From an uncultured Candidatus Melainabacteria bacterium (GTDB lineage: Bacteria > Cyanobacteriota > Vampirovibrionia > Gastranaerophilales > Gastranaerophilaceae): DNA of 64,000 nt. The stretch is from NCBI GenBank assembly GCA_932182025.1, contig CAKNXK010000013.1:1-64000 (forward strand), in the 5' to 3' direction. Shown here piece by piece: positions 1-9,104 of the stretch; positions within the stretch are counted from its first letter, which is position 1; each line of letters opens with the position of its first letter. Position numbers and translations under genes: made by a program. Below the pieces are notes generated by a model, which worked only from the letters and a program-made list of their open reading frames with translations, searched no databases and was not told where the DNA came from.

Positions 1-39
1 TATTTCAGCTATTTAAATTTCTTTTGGTTTTTGTTTGGT

Positions 40-130
40 GTACTTTCGCGATTACTTTCTTCCTCGCTCAGAAGGTTAAACCAACAGGTCCTTCAATCGT
101 CCACCAGGCGGTTTCCTCACCTGACATCTA
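40..130 (-). repeat. G+C-richer repeat-like patch in gene-free left edge
   Basis: The first 388 bases contain no convincing gene. Bases 40-130 are clearly richer in G+C than their surroundings. On the minus strand they read a short open stretch (M-S-G-E-E-T-A-W-W-T...G-L-T-F) that hits a TGA, after which the same frame continues as A-R-K-K-V-I-A-K-V. That tail resembles, in sequence style, the GCGAGG...AAGAAAAAGTAAC arm of the inverted repeat at 7718-7764. It may be a decayed dispersed repeat or part of a structured RNA for a gene beyond the left edge. I cannot name it. Confidence 0.3.
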
Positions 131-334
131 TTATCATATTACTTCAAAAATTTTTGTCAACAATTATTTTTTTGAAGATTTACAATTTGTTACATTGTAT
201 TTTTTTTGATAATTTCAAAGTGCTATAGCCTACGGCTATCTTTATATTTCGGCTTATTGTGTAAACCATTTTCTTTCCACACTCTTTTCAGCGCGTTCCA
301 CCATTATAAAATAGAAAAAATTAAAAATCAAGTG

Positions 335-373
335 TTAAAAAAAATAAGGGGTGAGAAATTTCTCACCCCTTAT
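335..373 (-). terminator. Terminator of the autotransporter gene
   Basis: Bases 344-373 form a perfect palindrome whose core is AAGGGGTGAGAAA/TTTCTCACCCCTT. On the minus strand it is followed by a run of T (read from 343 down to 335). It lies 16 bases after the stop of the autotransporter gene, so it is a textbook intrinsic terminator for that gene. Confidence 0.9.
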
Positions 374-388
374 CATTATTAGCTTTTA

Positions 389-3300
389 CTACTTTCCAAT
401 CATATAATTGAAACCTGCTTGGAAACCAACACCTGTTCTTCCTACGTTTCTTAGAACAGCCTGTAGATATCCGGATGCTCTGTCGGTGAAACGTTTATTG
501 ATACCCAAACCGTATTGAATATAACCGCGTTCCATCTCAACTTGAGGAAGACCTACATTACCGGCTCTACCTCCACATGCTCCATTGATATTATACATAT
601 ATTGTAATGTACCATACGCACTGAAGGTATCTTTTTCCCAAATAAGATTTAAACCAGGCGCAATATTCACACCGTTTAAATCACCTGCCATCATGCCCAT
701 TTGACCAAATTTTGAATGCCAGTTTTGTTGACCAAAATAGTTATATGAAACAAATAGGTTTGGCTGCAATACCCAATCTTTATGAAGTCTAATATTATAA
801 GCAGCTTTTGTTGCAGCGCCGGCAAAGTAGTTAAATGTGCTGTCATTGAAACCGCGAACATCCATTGAGTTATCATAGATACCGCCATAAGCTAATGCGC
901 CTAAGATAATATTATCTTTGTACCAAGTACCCAAGAAACCTGCTTGACCACCGTTTTGGTATTGTCCCATGTGAGCAAATGTTTGGTGTGCGCCGTTATA
1001 TCCAATATAAGCAGTTGGCATGAACTTCCAGCCATTTTTTAATTCTTTCATACCGAAATCAGCACCAATTAATGCTCCATAAGCATTGTTTCCAACTCTA
1101 CCTAAACCATTATTCATTTGAAGGTTTTCAAATGTACCATACATTTTATACCATAGACCGCCGTCTTTTCTAGAATACTGATATGGTGCAAACAATGGTG
1201 ATTCTGCTGCATATCTGTTAGCCATCATGCCGCCATCTTCTTCTTTGAAGCTAGGAAGAACCATTGAATGAGTGAATAACATGTCATTGATATTTAATTG
1301 GTTCATCCATTGAGCCACAGTAGCAACTTGACCTCTAAAGACTTGCGGATTGTATTTAACCAAATCTAAAGTATAGTTGCTGCCAATATGGTTTTTCATA
1401 ATCATGCCTGTTGCAGGATCTATCATAGGAAGACCTGTATCAGGATCAATTATATTTTCATACTCTTCATTTTTATTTAATTGGTACCAGCCAATCGGTG
1501 TAAATGTAGTGTCTTTAGTAACAACAATATTATTTAATAGAGCTTCGCCATCTTCATTAAGGAAAATGTCATGCAGCTTAATATGTCTGTCAATTGGGGC
1601 ATCCCAACCATAAAGATCGCCGCCTAAACCCCATTCATTAACATATACAGTAGCATCAGGGTCAATACTATTAATTACAAATGTATCATTATCTTTTTTG
1701 TTATTACTTCTTGCATAAACATCGATATTAAAGTTTGCTTGGTTAATAGTACCTTCACCGCCTGTTAGCACAACTTCTTTAATAGTAGACTGGGTAATTT
1801 CACCGTTCATAACATCTACCAAAGCTGCTTGAATAGTACCGTCTTCTTTTTCAATAGCAGTTGCTGATAACTTATCAAGTGTAAATTTACCGCTGCCAAG
1901 TACAAATTTTGAATATTCATCAATTGTCATGTGACCGCCGCTAATAACATCTGTTTCGCTGTCACCATAAACTGTCAACACAGAACCATTAGTACCCTCG
2001 TCGCCTTTTGTGATTGTAATATTACCACCACTGATAGAACTTTCTGTTCCCAAAACTAAGTTTGAATCATTGTAAAGATTCAAATTACCACTGCTTTGTG
2101 TAAGTGTTGCAGTATCTGAAGACTTAGTAAGATGGTTAGCATTAATAGTACCGCCTAAGTTAATAATATTACCATTCCATTGATCTTCGCTATCAAGATT
2201 TAATGTTGAACCGTCAAGTCTTAAATTTGCGTCTTTCTGAATATCAATAGCTACAGCGTCTGCAATGCTGCCTTCTTTAAAAGTTAAATTAGAACCTGCA
2301 AGTAAGTTTAGGTTACCGGCATCAGCTTTAATAATCAAACCTGAATCTACGGTTTTTCCATAATCCAGAGTTCCGCCTTCCGATAATGTTACAGTAGGAG
2401 CGCTACCTGTCATTTTATCATTATCATCAATAGCAACTCTACCACCGTTACTTACTTTAATATTACCGCCAAGCTCCATCGCAACAGCTTTTGCAATATA
2501 ACTTTCGCCTTGGATATCCAAATCCTTGTCACCTAATAACAATACACCGTTATTAGCAAGCAATGTACCTGTTTGATTCAATCCCTTTACATCCAGTGTT
2601 GTTGCACCATCAGGAATATTATCCAAATCTTCTACTTCAGCTGCACCTGATGTACCCAAAATAATTTTACCATTCCAAGTATCACCGGCATTAAGAGCAA
2701 CTTTACCGCCATTTTGAATATTAAGAGTTGTATTTTCTTCAATATTTGTGATAACAGCATCTGCAATTGAACTACCGGAGCCAATATTTAAGTTTCCTGA
2801 TTTCAAATCAAGATTACCTGTAGATGCTACAAGCTGTCCATTGCTTCTTACACCATCTATAACCAATGAACCAGAATCTAAAGTTACTGAACCAACCCAA
2901 GAATCATTAGAATTCAAGGTTACGTCGGCTCCAGCTATATTTAAAGTTGAAGTATTAGCAATATTAACTTTTGCTGCATCGCTAATTGTACCTGCTTCTG
3001 TTTTAAGTATAGTACCAGCTGTTGTATTGCCAATGTTTATTGTGCTTTCTATAGCAGCTCCAGTGACTCCAAGCGTATTAGTATCGCCATTAACATTTAT
3101 TGTTCCGCCTAATGCATTTTCTTGCGCAGAAACCGCAATAGAAGAACCATTTGTCATATTAATAGTACCACTATTAACAAGATTTTCTACATTTACACTT
3201 GCATCAGCACCGTTATTATTAAATGTACCGTTGTTAGTTATTGTATTTTGGGTAATAGAACCTGTGTTAGTACCATTATTAAATGTAAGTTCACCTGTAT

Positions 3301-5818
3301 TACCAGTAATAGCCGCATTATTAGTAAAACTATTTGCAACAATTGAACCAGTATTATTAAGAGTTCCATCAGTAACATTTACAATTGATTGAGTAATACT
3401 GCCAGCATTTGCACTTGAACCTTTAAAATTAAGAGTCCCATTAGCACCATCAATAACACCGTTTGCGGTGTTATTGATAACAGCTGTTATCGTACTGTTA
3501 TTTGTAAAATTCCCTGATATATTAACATTACCCTGAGCTATACTACCAGTACTTGAACCGTTATTAATATTTAAAGTACCCTCTCCTGTAATAGCAGCAG
3601 AGTTTGTAAATATTCCAGAGGAAGTAATTGCACCGCTATTATCTAAGCGACCACTCAAGGTAACATTTGTCTGTTCAATTGTTCCTGAGTTTTCTCCACC
3701 TCTAATAGTAATATTGCCTACACCTTTAATATCAGCAGTATTATTAATGGCTGCTGCAATAATTTCAGAAGTATTTGTAATGGTACCGGAATTTGTTAAA
3801 GTACCTTTTGCTTCTAAATTTGCTCCATTATTAAAATTACCGCTAATTGTGACATTGTTTTGAGTAATTGAACCTGAACTTGAACCGTCTTTTATTGTTA
3901 AATTACCAGTATTACCTGTAATGGTTCCTTTATTTACAAAATTATTTTTAGAAGTAATACTTCCTGTATTGTTTAATGCACCACCATTAATAGTAATATC
4001 GTTTTGTTCAATTGTTCCTGTATTTGAACCACCGTTATTAATAGTTAAACTTCCGTTATCACCCAGAATAGAACTACTATTTTTAATTGTATTTGTAGTA
4101 ACAGAACTATTATTATTAATAGTAGATTTATTATCTATTGCATTAGCAATAACAGTTGCACCTGAATTGTTGTTCAAAATTCCATTATTAGTAATATTTG
4201 AATTGTTATCACCTAATGTTCCATTATTATTAAGTGTTACACCGGTTCCATTTTCAATAGCTGCTGCAATAATTGAACCCTGATTAACTAAATCACCTGT
4301 AACAGCAACTTTTCCTTGATTAATTGCTGCATTATTAGTACCGGCTATTTCCATAGAACCCCCACCATCGATAGAGCCGCTGGTTGAAGTTGATACTTTC
4401 AAAGTGCCATCATTTGTTAATGTAGCAGACTGAGTATCCAATGTAGCAATTTCCATTGCATTATTATTTGTAAAATCACCATTCAGAGTTACAGATGACT
4501 GTTGTATAGAGCCTGAGTTAGAACCGCCTGCAAGAACTAAATCTCCAGAGCCTGTTATATTACCAACATTTGTCAGTTTTTCAGTTGCTGTTAATATGGC
4601 GTTATTAGAGAAAGCACCGCTCACTGAAACATTTTTTTGCTCAATATTAGCACTGCTTGTTCCACCTGCATTTATATTAAGATTTCCTGTTCCTGTAATA
4701 GCTGCACTATTAGTAAAAGTTCCATTTGCAGTCAAAGTACCATTATTAGCGAAAGTGTTTTTAGTAGTTACCGCATTCTGAATTATTGAACCAGTATTAG
4801 TACCGCCATTAATAGTAATATTACCGCCGCCTTGAATTGTACCAGTATTATCTATAGTTCCGGCAATTATATTTCCTCCGGTGTTATTATCAACGGTATG
4901 ACCATTATTAAAACTATTTCCGTTAATAGTACCTGTATTAGTTAAATTTCCTGATACAGTTACTGTATCTTGAGTAATATTTGCAGTATTAGTACCTGCA
5001 ATCTCCATTGAACCTTCTCCGAGAATTGTTCCGCTTGTAGAAGATGACACTTTCAGAGAACCTTCATTTGTTAAATTGCCACTGGCTGCATTCAAAGTTC
5101 CTGTTGTAATAGAACCGTTATTTGTTAATGCTCCAGAAGTTTTTACCGTATTTTGAGTAATATTTGCAGAACTGCTGCCCTTAATTTCTGTTGTACCAGT
5201 TCCTTCAATCGTCCCGCTTGCAGATGATGTAACTTTCACTGTAGCACTGCCATTATTAGTTAATTTATTACTACCAGTTGCTAAAGTGCCGGCTTCAATT
5301 GTTTTGGTATTTGTTAAATCACCGTTCAGTGTAACAGATGATTGCTGAATAGTGCCTGAATTAGAGCCGCTTGCAGTTAAAGTACCATTTCCTGTTATTG
5401 AAACTTTATTATCAATTGCAGCAGCTACAATACTTGATGTATTAATAATTCTGCCATTATTTGTTAATTTTGTTGTAGCATTTAAATCGGCACTATTATT
5501 TAAAATACCGCCTGTTACATTAATTTCTCCTTGAGAAACAGTCCCCGATAAAGTTGATGTACCGTTACCAATTTCTAAAGAACCGGCACCTGTTATAGAT
5601 GTTGAACTTTCAATAGCATTTGTAACAATACTTCCTTCATTACCAATGGTTCCGTTATTATTTGTTAATTTACCGGAAATATTCCATGTTTCACCAATGG
5701 CTACAGATTCATTTCCATTAGTTGAATAATTGTTTTCATTAATAGATGTTGCCGATACAGTAGACATTGCGCCTATTAATACAGCAGTGCACAAAAGTAC
5801 ACTAAATCTCTTTTCCAT
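389..5818 (-). CDS. Giant Asn/Thr/Ser-rich autotransporter (type V secretion)
   Basis: This 1809-residue protein is predicted to export itself to the cell surface. Residues 1-23 are a signal peptide with a VSA cleavage site. Residues about 30-1500 are a low-complexity passenger built of imperfect units (L-x-N-x-G-x-I, ITGxGxLxI, G-S-I-x-Q-x-x-V), as in beta-helical adhesins. Residues about 1550-1809 (from GGLWYKMYGTF on) alternate aromatic and polar residues like a 12-strand autotransporter barrel. The last residues are FNYMIGK, not the usual terminal F or W. GGAGTTAG before 5818 is the ribosome site. Rubrerythrin lies upstream but behind a terminator, so this gene is probably transcribed alone. 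An adhesin role is inference; the export class is well supported. Confidence 0.88.
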   Translation of the reverse strand: MEKRFSVLLCTAVLIGAMSTVSATSINENNYSTNGNESVAIGETWNISGKLTNNNGTIGNEGSIVTNAIESSTSITGAGSLEIGNGTSTLSGTVSQGEINVTGGILNNSADLNATTKLTNNGRIINTSSIVAAAIDNKVSITGNGTLTASGSNSGTIQQSSVTLNGDLTNTKTIEAGTLATGSNKLTNNGSATVKVTSSASGTIEGTGTTEIKGSSSANITQNTVKTSGALTNNGSITTGTLNAASGNLTNEGSLKVSSSTSGTILGEGSMEIAGTNTANITQDTVTVSGNLTNTGTINGNSFNNGHTVDNNTGGNIIAGTIDNTGTIQGGGNITINGGTNTGSIIQNAVTTKNTFANNGTLTANGTFTNSAAITGTGNLNINAGGTSSANIEQKNVSVSGAFSNNAILTATEKLTNVGNITGSGDLVLAGGSNSGSIQQSSVTLNGDFTNNNAMEIATLDTQSATLTNDGTLKVSTSTSGSIDGGGSMEIAGTNNAAINQGKVAVTGDLVNQGSIIAAAIENGTGVTLNNNGTLGDNNSNITNNGILNNNSGATVIANAIDNKSTINNNSSVTTNTIKNSSSILGDNGSLTINNGGSNTGTIEQNDITINGGALNNTGSITSKNNFVNKGTITGNTGNLTIKDGSSSGSITQNNVTISGNFNNGANLEAKGTLTNSGTITNTSEIIAAAINNTADIKGVGNITIRGGENSGTIEQTNVTLSGRLDNSGAITSSGIFTNSAAITGEGTLNINNGSSTGSIAQGNVNISGNFTNNSTITAVINNTANGVIDGANGTLNFKGSSANAGSITQSIVNVTDGTLNNTGSIVANSFTNNAAITGNTGELTFNNGTNTGSITQNTITNNGTFNNNGADASVNVENLVNSGTINMTNGSSIAVSAQENALGGTINVNGDTNTLGVTGAAIESTINIGNTTAGTILKTEAGTISDAAKVNIANTSTLNIAGADVTLNSNDSWVGSVTLDSGSLVIDGVRSNGQLVASTGNLDLKSGNLNIGSGSSIADAVITNIEENTTLNIQNGGKVALNAGDTWNGKIILGTSGAAEVEDLDNIPDGATTLDVKGLNQTGTLLANNGVLLLGDKDLDIQGESYIAKAVAMELGGNIKVSNGGRVAIDDNDKMTGSAPTVTLSEGGTLDYGKTVDSGLIIKADAGNLNLLAGSNLTFKEGSIADAVAIDIQKDANLRLDGSTLNLDSEDQWNGNIINLGGTINANHLTKSSDTATLTQSSGNLNLYNDSNLVLGTESSISGGNITITKGDEGTNGSVLTVYGDSETDVISGGHMTIDEYSKFVLGSGKFTLDKLSATAIEKEDGTIQAALVDVMNGEITQSTIKEVVLTGGEGTINQANFNIDVYARSNNKKDNDTFVINSIDPDATVYVNEWGLGGDLYGWDAPIDRHIKLHDIFLNEDGEALLNNIVVTKDTTFTPIGWYQLNKNEEYENIIDPDTGLPMIDPATGMIMKNHIGSNYTLDLVKYNPQVFRGQVATVAQWMNQLNINDMLFTHSMVLPSFKEEDGGMMANRYAAESPLFAPYQYSRKDGGLWYKMYGTFENLQMNNGLGRVGNNAYGALIGADFGMKELKNGWKFMPTAYIGYNGAHQTFAHMGQYQNGGQAGFLGTWYKDNIILGALAYGGIYDNSMDVRGFNDSTFNYFAGAATKAAYNIRLHKDWVLQPNLFVSYNYFGQQNWHSKFGQMGMMAGDLNGVNIAPGLNLIWEKDTFSAYGTLQYMYNINGACGGRAGNVGLPQVEMERGYIQYGLGINKRFTDRASGYLQAVLRNVGRTGVGFQAGFNYMIGK

Positions 5819-5901
5819 AAATCTAACTCCACATATATAATCTTAATTCTAACTATATCTAAGATTAGCATAATCAGCATAAATTGTGAAGTAGTTTTTA
5901 T

Positions 5902-5932
5902 AAAAAAATGGTACAATATTTGTACCATTTTT
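5902..5932 (-). terminator. Terminator of the rubrerythrin gene
   Basis: A hairpin with arms AAAAATGGTACAA and TTGTACCATTTTT (5904-5932) is followed on the minus strand by seven T. It begins four bases after the rubrerythrin stop codon and separates that gene from the autotransporter. Confidence 0.85.
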
Positions 5933-5935
5933 GAA

Positions 5936-6508
5936 TTAAAATTTTTCAACAAAGACTTCAAAATATCCTTGTGGATGCTCACACACAGGACATTCCTTCG
6001 GCGCACATTTTGAAATTTGTATATGACCACACTTTCTACAAATCCACTGAGTCTGTTCATTCTTGCTAAATAAAGTTTCTGCTTGTAATTCATCAGCCAA
6101 TAATTCAAACCTGTGAGAATGGTGTTTCTCAATTTCTAAAATACCGGAAAACAAATCTGAAATTTCATCAAACCCTTCTGCTTTTGCTACTTCTGCACCA
6201 TGCTTATATACACTTTCCCATTCTTCTCGCTCACCCTTAGCCGCTGCAATTAAATTTTCTAAAGTACAGCCAAAAAAGAATGGATATTCTCCTGTTACCT
6301 GCCAGTGCTCAGCGTTTGGAATTTGTTCATAAAAAAGTTTGGCATGTTCTCTTTCATTCTCTGCTGTATCCAAAAATATTGCAGAAATTTGCTCATAACC
6401 TTCTTTTTTAGCTTTCTTAGCATAAAAAGTATAGCGATTTCTAGCCTGTGACTCACCCGCAAAGGCATTAATTAAACATTTTAAAGTTTCTGAATTTTCA
6501 AGTTTCAT
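5936..6508 (-). CDS. Rubrerythrin
   Basis: Rubrerythrins reduce hydrogen peroxide in the cytoplasm of anaerobes, using a diiron site fed by a rubredoxin-like centre. The 190-residue protein has the usual two-domain build. An N-terminal ferritin-like four-helix domain carries the first iron ligands in FAGESQARNRY (around residue 20) and ENEREHA (around residue 55), with a second Glu/His pair in EIEKHH. A C-terminal rubredoxin domain has CRKCGH and CPVCEH. Length is normal for the family. AGAGGAGAAT precedes the ATG at 6508. It is monocistronic, with a terminator behind it. It supports an anaerobic or microaerobic lifestyle. Confidence 0.95.
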   Translation of the reverse strand: MKLENSETLKCLINAFAGESQARNRYTFYAKKAKKEGYEQISAIFLDTAENEREHAKLFYEQIPNAEHWQVTGEYPFFFGCTLENLIAAAKGEREEWESVYKHGAEVAKAEGFDEISDLFSGILEIEKHHSHRFELLADELQAETLFSKNEQTQWICRKCGHIQISKCAPKECPVCEHPQGYFEVFVEKF

Positions 6509-6704
6509 AACATTCTCCTCTTATAAAACACAGGTTATTACACTTTATAAAAATTTTCTATTAACCAGACGGAGATAAATAGCAAAATTTTTATTTAGAA
6601 GTTTTAAAAACAATATGCTTAATATTTTTTAAAAAAAGCTGTTAGAAAATGTTAAATTGTAGTAAAATAAACCTATCACAATTAATATACGAAAGGATTT
6701 TTTC

Positions 6705-7715
6705 ATGGTACTTGAAATGACTTATCCGCAGCTAGAAAGAGCTGTTAACCCTACCCACGATATAAGGTTGTTTGCAGGACGTTCAAATCCGGCTCTTGCT
6801 CAAGAAATAGCAGATTATCTTGGAACGACAGTTGGTCCGATGGTTATTAAAAATTTTGCAGATGGCGAAATTTATGTTCAAGTCAAGGAAAGTATCCGCG
6901 GTGATGATGTTTTTATCGTTCAACCGCTTTGCAATCCGGTTAACGAAAACCTTATGGAATTATTAATAATGATTGACGCTTTCAAACGCGCAAGCGCAAA
7001 GACAATCACAGCCGTAATTCCATACTATGGTTATGCACGACAAGACAGAAAGACTTCTGGTCGTGAAGCTATTACAGCAAAATTGGTTGCAGACCTTTTG
7101 ACAACCGCAGGAGCATCAAGAGTTCTTGCAATGGACTTACATACAGGTCAAATTCAAGGATTTTTCAATATACTTGTTGATCATATCTTTGCAACACCTA
7201 TTATTGTTGATTATATTAAAGGATTAAATATCAATCCTGACGAAATGGTTTGCGTTTCTCCGGACATGGGCGGTGCAAATAGAACTCGCCACTTTGCAAA
7301 AAAACTTGATTGCCCAATCGCAATTATTGATAAACGACGCGATAAACACAACGAAGCAATCGCGGCTCATATCATCGGTGATGTTGAAGGCAAGATTTGC
7401 CTAATGTTTGACGATATGATTGACACAGCAGGAACAATTTGTGAAGCATCAAAACTTCTTAAGAGAAAAGGTGCAAAAGCTGTTTATGTAGGAGCAACAC
7501 ATGCTGTATTCTCAGGTCCGGCTATTGAAAGATTGAAGTCAGCTCCAATTGAAGAATGTATTGTAACTAATACTATTCCATGGAAAAAAGAAGATTTGCC
7601 TGATAATGTTAAACAGTTATCAATTGCGCCGCTTTTAGGTCAGGCAATTTCAAGAATACATGATGATGAATCAGTAAGTTCATTATTTGGATTCGAAAAA
7701 GAAATGAAGGTGTAG
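6705..7715 (+). CDS. prs: Ribose-phosphate pyrophosphokinase
   Basis: This enzyme makes PRPP from ribose 5-phosphate and ATP, the entry point to purine, pyrimidine, NAD, His and Trp synthesis. The 336-residue protein shows the class I signature throughout: IRLFAGRSNPALA at the N-terminus, FADGEIYVQ, IPYYGYARQDRK (ATP loop) and DDMIDTAGTI (PRPP-binding loop, residues about 235-245). It is about 20 residues longer than typical, mainly at the N-terminus. GAAAGGA at 6691 is the ribosome site. TAAAAT at 6663-6668 is a likely -10 box. It is a single-gene unit facing pilT. Confidence 0.97.
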   Translation: MVLEMTYPQLERAVNPTHDIRLFAGRSNPALAQEIADYLGTTVGPMVIKNFADGEIYVQVKESIRGDDVFIVQPLCNPVNENLMELLIMIDAFKRASAKTITAVIPYYGYARQDRKTSGREAITAKLVADLLTTAGASRVLAMDLHTGQIQGFFNILVDHIFATPIIVDYIKGLNINPDEMVCVSPDMGGANRTRHFAKKLDCPIAIIDKRRDKHNEAIAAHIIGDVEGKICLMFDDMIDTAGTICEASKLLKRKGAKAVYVGATHAVFSGPAIERLKSAPIEECIVTNTIPWKKEDLPDNVKQLSIAPLLGQAISRIHDDESVSSLFGFEKEMKV

Positions 7716-7717
7716 AT

Positions 7718-7764
7718 TTACTTTTTCTTCTCTTTATTTGCGAGGCAAAGAGAAGAAAAAGTAA
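7718..7764. repeat. 18-bp perfect inverted repeat after prs
   Basis: Arms 7718-7735 (TTACTTTTTCTTCTCTTT) and 7747-7764 are exact reverse complements around an 11-base loop TATTTGCGAGG-like sequence. There is no T-run behind it on the plus strand, so it is probably not itself the terminator. The right half resembles the patch at 40-130 on the minus strand, which suggests a dispersed palindromic repeat. Confidence 0.6.
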
Positions 7765-7776
7765 CAAAAAGAAGAG

Positions 7777-7812
7777 AAAGCACGCAATGCAACTAAGCAC
7801 TGCGTGCTTTTT
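7777..7812 (+). terminator. Terminator of prs
   Basis: AAAGCACGCA (7777-7786) pairs with TGCGTGCTTT (7801-7810), giving a ten-pair stem that runs into T residues on the plus strand. It lies about 60 bases after the prs stop. Confidence 0.8.
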
Positions 7813-7874
7813 GTTTGAATGGATATTGCAGGCTAACCTGCACTCTTGCGCTCATTATCGGTAAATGCACATAT

Positions 7875-7910
7875 AAAAAAAGAGCCCTGCCAAAGAGAGG
7901 GCTCTTTTTT
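7875..7910. terminator. Bidirectional terminator between prs and pilT
   Basis: AGAGCCCT pairs with AGGGCTCT around a nine-base loop. The stem is flanked by A on the left and T on the right, so it can end transcription from both sides. It lies directly after the pilT stop on the minus strand. Confidence 0.88.
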
Positions 7911-7926
7911 ATTTCTATTTTTGTTA

Positions 7927-8997
7927 CTATGACTGTTGTAAACCGCGTTTTAACTCTTCCGGACGGCTTGAGCGAGCAAGTGCATCTTCTAAAGTAATTT
8001 TCTTTTTCAAATACAAGTCTCTCAAAGACATTTCCAATGTTTGCATACCAAAACCGGAGTTAGTTTGCATTGTTGAATAAATCTGCGCTGCTTTTGCTTC
8101 ACGAATCAAGTTAGCAATAGCAGGGATTACCAACATTACTTCTTGCGCCATAACACGACCTTGTTTAGTTCCATCAGGCTGCAACAAAGGAATAAGTGTT
8201 TGTGAGAATACAGCTACCAATGAGTTAGAAAGCTGTACACGAACTTGTTGCTGCTGTCCTTCAGGGAATACGTCGATAATACGGTCAATAGTTTGTGATG
8301 CAGAAGAGGTGTGCAAAGTACCAAATACTAAGTGACCTGTTTCTGCAGCAGTTAGCGCTAATCTGATAGTATCTAAGTCACGCATCTCACCTACAAGAAT
8401 AATATCAGGGTCTTCACGAAGAGCTGATTTAAGCGCATTAGCGAAGCTTCTAGTGTCTTGACCCAATTCTCTTTGGTGAATAATTGAACGTTTTGACGGG
8501 TGAATAAACTCGATAGGGTCTTCAATTGTCAAAATGTGTTCAGAACGAGTTTCGTTAATATAGTTAATCATAGCTGCAAGAGTTGTTGATTTACCTGAAC
8601 CGGTAGGACCAGTTACAAGAATCAATCCTCTTGGTTTTTCTGCCATTTTTCTAACTGTATCAGACAAACCTAATTCTTTAAATGAAGGAACTTTTGATGT
8701 AATTACACGGAAAGCTGCCGCATAATTACCTCTATCCTTATAAATATTAACCCTGAAACGGCTCAAACCTTGAACACCATATGAAAAGTCTAATTCCCAA
8801 TCTTGTTCAAGCTTACGTCTTTGTTCCTTATTTAACATTGGGAACAAAAGCAATTCAACCTCTTCGGGTTTTAGAGCAGGTACGTCCATTCTCTGTAGAT
8901 TACCGTCAATACGAACAACCGGCGGCAGACCAGCAGAGATATGCAAATCGGATCCTCTTTGTTTTACAACAACTTCCAAATATTTTTCAATAAGCAT
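7927..8997 (-). CDS. pilT: Twitching motility ATPase PilT
   Basis: PilT is the cytoplasmic hexameric ATPase that retracts type IV pili. The 356-residue protein has the family layout: an N-terminal PAS-like domain (SDLHISAGLPPVVRIDG), Walker A GPTGSGKST (residues about 130-138), the Asp box IEDPIEF, Walker B DIILVGEMRD, and the His box ETGHLVFGTLHT. The C-terminal lid region QTLEMSLRDLY is also present. Length is normal. It stands alone, divergent from the SctN-like ATPase and with no pilin or assembly genes around it. GAGGG before 8997 is a plausible ribosome site. Confidence 0.95.
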   Translation of the reverse strand: MLIEKYLEVVVKQRGSDLHISAGLPPVVRIDGNLQRMDVPALKPEEVELLLFPMLNKEQRRKLEQDWELDFSYGVQGLSRFRVNIYKDRGNYAAAFRVITSKVPSFKELGLSDTVRKMAEKPRGLILVTGPTGSGKSTTLAAMINYINETRSEHILTIEDPIEFIHPSKRSIIHQRELGQDTRSFANALKSALREDPDIILVGEMRDLDTIRLALTAAETGHLVFGTLHTSSASQTIDRIIDVFPEGQQQQVRVQLSNSLVAVFSQTLIPLLQPDGTKQGRVMAQEVMLVIPAIANLIREAKAAQIYSTMQTNSGFGMQTLEMSLRDLYLKKKITLEDALARSSRPEELKRGLQQS

Positions 8998-9068
8998 TTT
9001 TTATTCAGCCCTCTTATTCTACATTCTCTCGTATAAATCTTACCACAAAACAATATAATTGTAAACAT

Positions 9069-9098
9069 TTGTAATAATATTTATTATTATGCTAAAAT
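9069..9098 (+). promoter_or_regulatory. Predicted promoter of the FliI/SctN-type ATPase gene
   Basis: TTGTAA (9069-9074) is followed after 18 bases by TAAAAT (9093-9098), preceded by TG (extended -10). The start codon is only six bases further on, so the message would be leaderless or nearly so; no clear ribosome site is seen. The same -35-like TTGTAA with an 18-base spacer precedes the genes starting at 48485 and 63702. Confidence 0.5.
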
Positions 9099-9104
9099 AA
9101 ACCT

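Noticed and set aside
181..208. Possible plus-strand terminator TACAAT...ATTGTA plus T-run
   Set aside because: The stem is only six pairs with one G-C pair, too weak to call.
24..228. Two plus-strand frames at the left edge (61 and 65 residues)
   Set aside because: They overlap each other in different frames, lack ribosome sites and end in A/T-rich low-complexity sequence.
2748..3392. 214-residue plus-strand frame inside the autotransporter gene
   Set aside because: It is the antisense of the repetitive passenger; its Val/Pro/Leu-rich composition follows from the Asn/Thr/Gly codons of the other strand. The same holds for the frames at 3921-4283 and 4596-4781.
389..5818. CRISPR-like periodicity
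   Set aside because: The repeats in this region are degenerate coding repeats of a passenger domain. No array of exact repeats with unique spacers was seen anywhere in the window.
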